A program made the position numbers and the translations under genes. Under the pieces are notes generated by a model. That model did no database searches and was not told the origin of the DNA. It saw nothing but the letters and a program-made list of their open reading frames with translations. This document shows positions 57,413 to 64,000 of a stretch of 64,000 bases of DNA, in pieces. Numbering within the stretch: the stretch's first letter is position 1; the number at the start of each line of letters is the position of its first letter. Source of the stretch: Aliiglaciecola sp. LCG003 (GTDB taxonomy: Bacteria > Pseudomonadota > Gammaproteobacteria > Enterobacterales > Alteromonadaceae); NCBI RefSeq assembly GCF_030316135.1, contig NZ_CP128185.1:1612001-1676000 (forward strand), in the 5' to 3' direction.

Positions 57413-58609
57413 CTATTTCGGCGGCTCCAATGCGTTGTCAGCTTTGCCTATAGCTATACGGGTCAATATAGGTCCGATTAGCTCAAAGAAGATAGTTGAA
57501 CTAATCACCAAAGATAAAATCGTTTGCGCATATTCGGCAAACTGGTTAGCCGCAATTAACGCCATACCTATTTCAACTCCTGCTTGTGGCAGCATAGCCA
57601 AACCGATCCAATTGCGAACGACCTTTGGTGCTCCACTAATTTTTGCGCCCAGCCAAGCACCAAGATATTTACCTACTGAACGAAACGCCACATAAATGAC
57701 CGCCACCCAGGTAACGTCTTTCAAGGCACTAACGTCTAGAGACGCCCCTGCTAGTACGAAAAAAATAACCATAAAGGGCCATTCGATATTTTCAATTTCA
57801 TGGAATGGATATTCATGATGTGTTGCCATATTGGTGATCATCGCGCCCATGGTCATTACTGCTATCAAGAACGACACATCAAGCCAATTCGCCAAACCAC
57901 CACAGGTAAACACCAAGCCCAAAGCCTCGACCAAGGTGGGTTGCCCCGGTCTTATCCGACCGGTTAAATAGGCCGCAGGGATACCAATCAAGGTGCCCAA
58001 TAATAATGCCCCGAGTAAATGATAGCTGGCATGGAATAATGCATCCAAACCGCTACCTTCCCGATAAAACATGGTCATAGTCGCCAAGCCAATACTAAAT
58101 AATAGCAGTGCCCATATATCATCCAAGGCGACGATTTTCAGCAATAAGCTCGAGAATATACTCGGCTTCTGTTTCTCTAAAATGATGTCAACAATGGGAG
58201 CCGGGGCGGTGGCCGATGCGATGCTGGCCAGCAGAATAATTAAGGCAAAATCCAAATGGGTGAATAACAGGCCAAATGAGACAAACAATAGAGTAAATAA
58301 CGCGGCAATAATCGAAATCCACAGTATATCTTTGCTGCTTAGTTTCAATGCTTGTAATTCAAATTGTGCACCAAGTAAAAAACCAACTACCATCAAGGCG
58401 ATATTAGCGGCTAATTCAAAATTTTCGGTCAGCAAAGGCGGTATAATTGCCAGTCCGCGATCGCCAATTAAAATCCCCATCACCAGTAATAAGGTAACTC
58501 TGGGGAAGATACTGCGACGCCCAATAAAATCTACCGCTGCACCAACTAATAAAATGCCGCCAATCCCCACAAAAAATTGCGGTAACGCTAAGCTGATGTC
58601 TTGCACCAA
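57413..58609 (-). CDS. Monovalent cation:proton antiporter, CPA2 family
   Basis: 398-aa polytopic protein with about 11-12 TM helices and no C-terminal TrkA domain. The core shows the CPA2 signature including the discontinuous helix region IASATAPAPIVDIILEK, where the usual ND or QD ion-site pair would lie, and GAMITNMATHHEYPFHEIENIEWPFMVIFFVLAGASLD. It would exchange Na+ or K+ for protons across the inner membrane, apt for a marine cell. Stand-alone, 42 bp after the cytochrome c gene on the same strand, so the two may share a transcript. Confidence 0.87.
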   Translation of the reverse strand: MVQDISLALPQFFVGIGGILLVGAAVDFIGRRSIFPRVTLLLVMGILIGDRGLAIIPPLLTENFELAANIALMVVGFLLGAQFELQALKLSSKDILWISIIAALFTLLFVSFGLLFTHLDFALIILLASIASATAPAPIVDIILEKQKPSIFSSLLLKIVALDDIWALLLFSIGLATMTMFYREGSGLDALFHASYHLLGALLLGTLIGIPAAYLTGRIRPGQPTLVEALGLVFTCGGLANWLDVSFLIAVMTMGAMITNMATHHEYPFHEIENIEWPFMVIFFVLAGASLDVSALKDVTWVAVIYVAFRSVGKYLGAWLGAKISGAPKVVRNWIGLAMLPQAGVEIGMALIAANQFAEYAQTILSLVISSTIFFELIGPILTRIAIGKADNALEPPK

Positions 58610-58650
58610 ATGGTTTCCTTTCTATATAAAAGCACGCATGCAACTAGATA

Positions 58651-59112
58651 TTAGAGCTTGCGGTATTGACCATAGTGAGTGTAGGTAGCAGGTTTGACTT
58701 TATAATGAGGTTGTAAAAACGCCACTAAATCGATGAGCTCAGCCACTGTCATGACATCATTGACGTTACGCATTTTACTTTGCCCTTCAGAGTCAACGCC
58801 ATTTACTTTAAATCCACGAGCAACTTTATGAGAAGGATTGATAATAGATGTGACCAATTCTGCATAGGTAGTTACGCGAGTTGACTCGCCGCCCAGTGCC
58901 AATGGAGCCGATAGCTCTTGATCTAACTCTGCGCTATTTATTCCTTCAATCGAATGGCATGAAGTGCATTGATGCTTGAGGAATACCGTTTTGCCCATGT
59001 CAGCATTGCCTTCGGGGAGGCTGAAACCTCGGGGAGAAGAGGGGCTGGAATCACAGCCAACAATTCCCACCGTTATTGCTATGCCAACCGCCGCCAATAA
59101 TTTTATTTTCAT
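58651..59112 (-). CDS. Lipoprotein c-type cytochrome (mono-heme)
   Basis: 153 aa from ATG 59112 (AGGAG eight bases upstream; the frame is open further to 59187 but without signal peptide or ribosome site). Lipoprotein signal with Cys20 at the lipobox (GIVGC). One heme-binding CTSCH at 49-53 and a probable axial Met in GQSKMRNVND, followed by MTVAELIDLVAFLQPHY, a class I C-terminal helix. Expected in the periplasm, attached to a membrane. Divergent from cytochrome b561, suggesting an electron-transfer pair under shared control. Confidence 0.88.
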   Translation of the reverse strand: MKIKLLAAVGIAITVGIVGCDSSPSSPRGFSLPEGNADMGKTVFLKHQCTSCHSIEGINSAELDQELSAPLALGGESTRVTTYAELVTSIINPSHKVARGFKVNGVDSEGQSKMRNVNDVMTVAELIDLVAFLQPHYKVKPATYTHYGQYRKL

Positions 59113-59169
59113 GTGCTTGCTCCTAATTTTCCCAGAACAATGAGAATAGGCCACAGCAGCTATGGTGAA

Positions 59170-59183
59170 TTGATATAGGTCAA
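59170..59183. promoter_or_regulatory. FNR-like box near the cytochrome c start
   Basis: TTGAT-ATAG-GTCAA, one mismatch, 58 bp upstream of the cytochrome c ATG. Confidence 0.45.
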
Positions 59184-59238
59184 ACAAGCGGCAAGTATTA
59201 GTTAGGTGTTGTTCATAGTTGGATTTAATAGCTAAACT

Positions 59239-59252
59239 TTGATGTCAATCAA
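59239..59252 (+). promoter_or_regulatory. Perfect FNR-type box upstream of cytochrome b561
   Basis: TTGAT-GTCA-ATCAA, all ten consensus bases, centred about 65 bp before the b561 start. TAGACT at 59275-59280 fits the -10 of a class II FNR-activated promoter. Confidence 0.7.
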
Positions 59253-59310
59253 GTAACCAATAAGCATTAAGTTTTAGACTGCTGCAAAAGGCTTATGCAG
59301 AGGTTCAAAG

Positions 59311-59862
59311 ATGGATAAAATAGCATTCAATGGATTCAATCGTTACTCGCTTGCATTACATTGGTTGATGGCCTTGTTGCTTGCTGCAGTTTATGGCTGT
59401 ATAGAACTAAGAGAAATGTATCCAAAGGGCAGTGATCCGCGGGAGCTACTGAAAACCTGGCACTTTATGTTGGGGCTTAGCGTATTTGTATTAGTATGGT
59501 TGCGATTATTGGCGCGGTTAGTTTTTGCTAAACCGCAAATTATACCTGCTCCCCCTGTCTGGCAACGCTATCTTGCCAGCACCATGTACATCGCTTTCTA
59601 TTTGATAATGATAGGTATGCCTCTCGGTGGCTGGTTAATTCTTAGCGCAGAAGGGAAAGTAGTGCCATTTTATGGATTAGAATTACCTACTTTGATCGCT
59701 CCAGATAAAGATCTTGGGCATACAATCGAAGAAATTCACCAAACAGTAGGAACGGTTGGTTATTACTTAATTGGCTTGCATACATTAGCTGCTTTTTATC
59801 ATCATTATTTTAGGGGGGACAATACTTTGCAAAATATGTTGCCTAATTGGCTGCGCCGATAA
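59311..59862 (+). CDS. Cytochrome b561
   Basis: 183-aa inner-membrane diheme protein with four TM helices. Heme-ligand candidates are His17 (SLALHWLMAL), His in KTWHFMLGL, His in EIHQTVGTVGYYLIGLHTLAAFYHH. It transfers electrons between the quinone pool and a periplasmic partner or superoxide, as CybB/B561 family proteins do. Divergent from the lipoprotein cytochrome c gene over 198 bp containing two FNR-like boxes, so microaerobic control is likely. Confidence 0.92.
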   Translation: MDKIAFNGFNRYSLALHWLMALLLAAVYGCIELREMYPKGSDPRELLKTWHFMLGLSVFVLVWLRLLARLVFAKPQIIPAPPVWQRYLASTMYIAFYLIMIGMPLGGWLILSAEGKVVPFYGLELPTLIAPDKDLGHTIEEIHQTVGTVGYYLIGLHTLAAFYHHYFRGDNTLQNMLPNWLRR

Positions 59863-60169
59863 CTAGTTAATCTTGAACATAATTTCTTTTTTCCCAATTA
59901 AATGCCGCTTTATCTATCTCAATCAGGGGCAAAAAACACTGTTTTGCCGAGTATTTATTTTGGCGAGTTATTTTTTAACATCCATACTATTAATAGGGGA
60001 AGTTGACAGTTTATTTGCACTGGGGGGTATTTTGATTGACCGGATATTGACCGAGATCAATGTTTCAAATCTATATACTTGATTAAATAATGAACAGTCA
60101 ACGACTCGTATCGTAGTGACAAAAACTTGCCAAGGATTGCCTTATCTTTTTCAGCCAAAGAGAATTCCC
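59863..60169. promoter_or_regulatory. b561-glgC intergenic region with ATTGACCG repeats
   Basis: 307 bp, no gene called. Contains TTGACA at 60003-60008 (a possible -35 with poor -10), two ATTGACCG direct repeats one helical turn apart (60035-60042 and 60046-60053), and an FNR-like TTGAC-CGAG-ATCAA at 60047-60060 overlapping the second. Confidence 0.4.
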
Positions 60170-61555
60170 ATGACTAATATGTTATCCGATTCAATGCGCC
60201 AAATTTGCAATGATACATTGGTGCTAATCCTCGCCGGGGGCCAAGGAAGCCGTTTGCATGAACTTACCCATTCAAGAGCTAAACCTGGATTAGAGTTTGG
60301 CGGTAATTACAGAATTATTGACTTTCCATTATCGAACTGTATTAACTCTGGTCTGAAGCAAATCGGTGTTGTCACTCAGTACAAAGCCCGTGGATTAATC
60401 CATCATCTGGTGAATGGATGGGCCAAATCAAACCAACAATTTGGTCGGTCATTTGAGCTACTTCCAGCGTCGCAACAAAAATCAGAAAACTGGTATCAAG
60501 GTACCGCTGATGCCTTGTATCAAAATATTGAATTCATCCGCTCTGTCGCGCCTAAGTATGTTTTGGTGTTATCAGGAGATCATATTTACAAAATGAATTA
60601 TGCCGGTATTTTAAGTGAACATGTATCAACAGGGGCTGATTTAACGGTCTCTTGCATCGAAGTGCCGATCAAAGCAGCGGCAGGACAATTTGGTGTAATG
60701 GAAGTTGACTGCAACGACCGGATTATTGCTTTCGAAGAAAAACCTCAGCGGCCGAAGGGGTTGTGTGATTCACCCGATTTCGTGTTGGCCTCAATGGGAA
60801 ATTATGTATTTAACACCGACTTTTTGCTTGAACAGCTAAGTAGAGACGCTCAAATTGGCGATTCGGCCCATGATTTTGGAAAAGATATAATTCCTAGTGT
60901 TATTGCACAGTATCAGGTGCATGCACACAGGTTTCGTGACTCACGCAAAGAAACGGCGCCTTATTGGAGAGATGTAGGCACGCTTGACTCATACTGGAAT
61001 GCCAATATGGCCCTGCTCAGCGAGTCGCCAGAATTTGATTTACATGAGCCAGAATGGCCAATTTGGAGTTACCAACAATCCATGCCGCCGGTTAAATTTA
61101 TCGCGGGTAAAACAGGTATACAAGGAGCGGTCACTGATAGCTTGATTTCAAATGGGTGTGTTGTCACAGCAAGTCAAATCGAAAAGTCGGTATTATTTCC
61201 AAAAGTCTGCATAGAATATAGTTGTGTAATACAAGAATCTATCCTCCTGCCCGATACGAAAGTCGGCGAGGGCGCTATCATTAAGCGCGCAATTATCGAC
61301 CGCCATTGTCAGATCCCAGCAGGATTTCAGGTTGGGGTAAATGTAAAAGATGACATCAATAGAGGGTTTAGGGTCACTCAAGCTGGCGTTGTGTTGGTAA
61401 CGCAAAGGATGCTGGACAAACTGTCTGAAGAGCCCCGTCGGCTGCCTGATATCGGTATTGCTAGTCGAGCTAATCCACCGAGGTTACGTGCCGCAAACGT
61501 GATCCAACAATTCGATCGAGAAGAAGTTAGTTCGAATAAAAAATATCATGCTTGA
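60170..61555 (+). CDS. glgC: Glucose-1-phosphate adenylyltransferase
   Basis: Makes ADP-glucose from glucose-1-phosphate and ATP, the committed step of glycogen synthesis. 461 aa: nucleotide-binding LAGGQGSRLHELT (21-33), RAKPGLEFGGNYRIIDF, catalytic/sugar region (SGDHIYKMNY, FEEKP), WRDVGTLDSYW, and a C-terminal left-handed beta-helix (IEYSCVIQESILLPDTKVGEGAIIKRAIIDRHCQIP). ATG 60170 is preferred over a GTG at 60116 since the conserved N-terminus starts just after it. No other glg gene follows in the window, so it is a stand-alone copy. Confidence 0.95.
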   Translation: MTNMLSDSMRQICNDTLVLILAGGQGSRLHELTHSRAKPGLEFGGNYRIIDFPLSNCINSGLKQIGVVTQYKARGLIHHLVNGWAKSNQQFGRSFELLPASQQKSENWYQGTADALYQNIEFIRSVAPKYVLVLSGDHIYKMNYAGILSEHVSTGADLTVSCIEVPIKAAAGQFGVMEVDCNDRIIAFEEKPQRPKGLCDSPDFVLASMGNYVFNTDFLLEQLSRDAQIGDSAHDFGKDIIPSVIAQYQVHAHRFRDSRKETAPYWRDVGTLDSYWNANMALLSESPEFDLHEPEWPIWSYQQSMPPVKFIAGKTGIQGAVTDSLISNGCVVTASQIEKSVLFPKVCIEYSCVIQESILLPDTKVGEGAIIKRAIIDRHCQIPAGFQVGVNVKDDINRGFRVTQAGVVLVTQRMLDKLSEEPRRLPDIGIASRANPPRLRAANVIQQFDREEVSSNKKYHA

Positions 61556-61734
61556 ACTGATTGTTTATAATGCGACTGTCATATTTGTCATCAGGTCAGC
61601 ATCATACTGCACGTTAGGTAATTTAAAATCTTAATAAAGCCAATAATATCAAGCATATAGGTGTTTTTGATTAATTTGGCTTAAATTTTGCTATGTTGTA
61701 AATAATTACTTAGCATTAAGAGTTTTCAATCATT

Positions 61735-64000
61735 ATGAATCGATTAGCCGATAGTTTGGTCAGTTTCTGCACGGAAAAGCCAAAATTAATTTATATCCTG
61801 TTGTTGATATTGACTGTTTTGATTGGCAGTCAAATTCCACGGATTCAAATTGATACCGATCCGGAAAATATGTTGTCTGCTGAGCATCCAGCTAGGGTTT
61901 TTCACAATGAAACTAAAACCAAATTTGCCATGCATGACGCTATTGTGGTTGGCGCCATCAACACTAAAAATGAAAACGGTGTTTACAACCAACAGTCCTT
62001 AACGGCTATGCATCAACTTACTGATGCAATCATGCAAATTGAAGGGGTAATTAAGCCAGATTTGATGGCAATTTCTGCTGTGGACAACATCTCCCAACAG
62101 ACCGGTGGTGGTATTCGCTTTGAATGGATGATGCGTGAAGCGCCGGTTTCTGAGCCAGCAGCTTTAGCCATTCGTGACAAAATCGAGCGTTTGCCGCTTT
62201 TATATAACACATTAGTATCGGCCAATGGCAAAGCTGCTGCGATCTATGTACCTATATTAGACAAAAATCAAAGTTTCAATATTGCCCAGCAAATACGCAG
62301 TGAAATAGCCAAGCTGGATTCCAATGACGATTGGCACATTACCGGTTTACCTGTGGCTGAAGACCAATTTGGCTACGAGATGTTTGTGCAAATGGGCATA
62401 TCGGCACCACTTGCAGGGCTGATGATTTTCATTTTGCTATTTGTGTTTTTCCGCAATATCCCCCTTATTATAGCGCCGATGATTGTCGCTATGGCGACGG
62501 TTATTATTACCATGGGTCTGCTGATTGGCATGGGGTATACCGTACATATCATGTCGTCGATGATAGCTATTTTTCTGATGCCGATAGCGGTGGTGGATTC
62601 GGTGCATATATTGTCGGAATTTTCCGATCGATATAAGCCTGGTGAATCGTTGAAAGCCACCGTACGTCAGGTGATTGGGCACTTGTTTGTGCCTATGTTG
62701 TATACTTCCATTACCTCCTCCGTAGGTTTCTACTCATTAATGTTGACGCCTATTCCGCCTGTGCAAATTTTCGGTGCCTTTGTAGGCTCAGGTATATTAT
62801 TGGCATTTATTATCACTATAGTGTTCATGCCCGCTTATTTGTCACGGATGAGTGATGAGTCATTACAGAAACTGCAGGATTCATTACACAAAGATGAGGG
62901 AGGCTCTAGGATTGCTAAATTTGCCCGTGGATTGGGTAAGTTTGCCAGTGGTAATCAGCGAGTTCTACTATCCTTTTTCGCGATACTTTTTGTGGTATCG
63001 GTGTGGGGCGTTACCAAAATTCAAATTAATGATAACCCTGTTCGCTGGTTTAAACAGGATCACGAAATACGCGTGGCAGACAAAGTGCTGAATGAAAACT
63101 TTGCCGGTACTTATAATGCGTATCTGGTGTTTACTGATGAGCAACAGGTAAAAGGGCCTGAATTGTTGAGTCAGGAATTGCCTGCGCCGCCCCAAGCACT
63201 TAATGATTGGTTAGTGGACTCCTTTAGCCAATTACAAACGCTTTCTGTACCAGAGCAGTTGCAAGGCATGCTGTCTAATATTGATGACAAACTGTTTAGT
63301 GATGTTGATGAAGACAGTGCGACTTGGCTCGAACAATATCAACAATTAAACGAGCAAAGCTTGCACAACAGCAAGCGTTTTCAAACCCCTGCGGTACTGA
63401 GTTATATGTCCGAGTTACAAGTTTTCTTTCAGCAATCGGGTTTAGTCGGTAAATCTAATTCTTTGGCTGATGTGGTTAAAGTGGTAAACCGCGAATTACG
63501 CTCTGGGGATGCGCAAGATTATACCCTGCCGGACTCGAACAATGGTGTGGCACAGACCCTGTTGCAATATCAGTCGTCTCATCGACCTAATGATCTCTGG
63601 CACTTCGTGACCCCAGATTTTCGAGCAAGTCTGATGTGGTTACAACTCACCAGTGGTGATAATCAGGATATGACCAAGGTAGTAGAGCTACTGAATCAAT
63701 ACATTAAAACTCATCCATTGCCAGCGGGTATTACGGTAGATTGGGCGGGTAAAGCGTATTTGAATGTAGTCTGGCAAGAAAACATGGTGGCCGGAATGCT
63801 AGACAGCTTGATCAGCGCATTTGTGATTGTATTTATCATGATGATCTTGTTATTTAGATCCTTTGTCTTTGGGGTGCTAGCCATGTTGCCGCTAACTATA
63901 ACGATTAGCGCTATATATGGTCTTATTGGCTTTATAGGTAAAGATTATGATATGCCTATAGCCGTGCTGTCGGCGTTAACCCTAGGCTTGTCAGTGGATT
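61735..64000 (+). CDS. MMPL/RND-superfamily exporter, C-terminus beyond window
   Basis: At least 755 aa from ATG 61735. TM1 (LIYILLLILTVLIG), periplasmic domain (about 35-220), TM block 2-6 with IAIFLMPIAVVDSVHILSEFSDRY (proton-relay Asp), second TM7, second periplasmic domain, then TM8-10 up to the window edge (LSALTLGLSVD). This two-block SSD-like layout of about 770-880 aa matches the bacterial hydrophobe/hopanoid-exporter group of RND proteins rather than AcrB. Probably exports or moves lipids. Not listed as complete because it runs off the right end. Confidence 0.88.
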   Translation, partial: MNRLADSLVSFCTEKPKLIYILLLILTVLIGSQIPRIQIDTDPENMLSAEHPARVFHNETKTKFAMHDAIVVGAINTKNENGVYNQQSLTAMHQLTDAIMQIEGVIKPDLMAISAVDNISQQTGGGIRFEWMMREAPVSEPAALAIRDKIERLPLLYNTLVSANGKAAAIYVPILDKNQSFNIAQQIRSEIAKLDSNDDWHITGLPVAEDQFGYEMFVQMGISAPLAGLMIFILLFVFFRNIPLIIAPMIVAMATVIITMGLLIGMGYTVHIMSSMIAIFLMPIAVVDSVHILSEFSDRYKPGESLKATVRQVIGHLFVPMLYTSITSSVGFYSLMLTPIPPVQIFGAFVGSGILLAFIITIVFMPAYLSRMSDESLQKLQDSLHKDEGGSRIAKFARGLGKFASGNQRVLLSFFAILFVVSVWGVTKIQINDNPVRWFKQDHEIRVADKVLNENFAGTYNAYLVFTDEQQVKGPELLSQELPAPPQALNDWLVDSFSQLQTLSVPEQLQGMLSNIDDKLFSDVDEDSATWLEQYQQLNEQSLHNSKRFQTPAVLSYMSELQVFFQQSGLVGKSNSLADVVKVVNRELRSGDAQDYTLPDSNNGVAQTLLQYQSSHRPNDLWHFVTPDFRASLMWLQLTSGDNQDMTKVVELLNQYIKTHPLPAGITVDWAGKAYLNVVWQENMVAGMLDSLISAFVIVFIMMILLFRSFVFGVLAMLPLTITISAIYGLIGFIGKDYDMPIAVLSALTLGLSVD

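Overview
The window reads as chromosome of a marine gammaproteobacterium of the Alteromonadales (Glaciecola/Paraglaciecola-like). This is inferred from the moderate GC content, the long TonB receptor, the curli operon, DUF3718-like proteins, the Alteromonas-type secreted subtilase and the initiator-tRNA layout. I ran no search, so the genus is only a guess.

Region 1 (1-23.9 kb) is a catabolic cluster. A minus-strand operon encodes a haloalkane dehalogenase, a short-chain dehydrogenase and an acyl-CoA synthetase (cut by the window edge). Divergent to it are FadB-like, thiolase and DmdC-like acyl-CoA dehydrogenase genes, then an epoxide-hydrolase-like gene, two DUF3718 genes, a LysR regulator, a MaoC hydratase and a TonB-dependent receptor. 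From inside the acyl-CoA dehydrogenase to inside the receptor, about 8.18 kb is repeated head-to-tail with apparently complete identity (units 7176-15357 and 15358-23540). The central junction makes a receptor/dehydrogenase chimera; one extra T just past the junction destroys what would be a perfect in-frame fusion. A 554-bp DUF3718 duplication is nested inside each unit, giving four copies.

Region 2 (23.9-38.1 kb) holds a pterin dehydratase, two initiator tRNA-fMet genes, a renalase-like flavoprotein, an FeS-type photolyase and a periplasmic binding protein. A 93-bp direct repeat (3' third of tRNA-fMet plus terminator) brackets 28.8-38.0 kb. That segment carries an RND efflux pump, a DsbG/TlpA-like thiol pair and an OmpR-type two-component system, with PmrA/QseB-like boxes before both minus-strand units. 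It looks like an island that has lost its integrase.

Region 3 (38.1-41.7 kb) lies just beyond the tRNA remnant. It holds an unrecognised three-gene module: a 73-aa peptide with 15 basic and no acidic residues, a translationally coupled acidic protein of net charge about -15, and a 231-aa protein with a papain-like Cys/His/Asp pattern. A LysR/SDR divergent pair follows. Region 4 (41.9-49.2 kb) encodes a secreted subtilase and a curli system (csgB, a very large acidic csgA-like gene, csgE, csgF, csgG, and a convergent csgD-like regulator).

Region 5 (49.3-64 kb) holds a CDF cation exporter, UspE-like protein, CbpA/CbpM chaperone pair, a MacB-like ABC exporter, a CPA2 antiporter, a lipoprotein cytochrome c divergent from cytochrome b561, GlgC, and an MMPL/RND-type exporter cut by the window end. 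Several perfect or near-perfect FNR-type boxes sit in the intergenic regions here, suggesting shared oxygen control.
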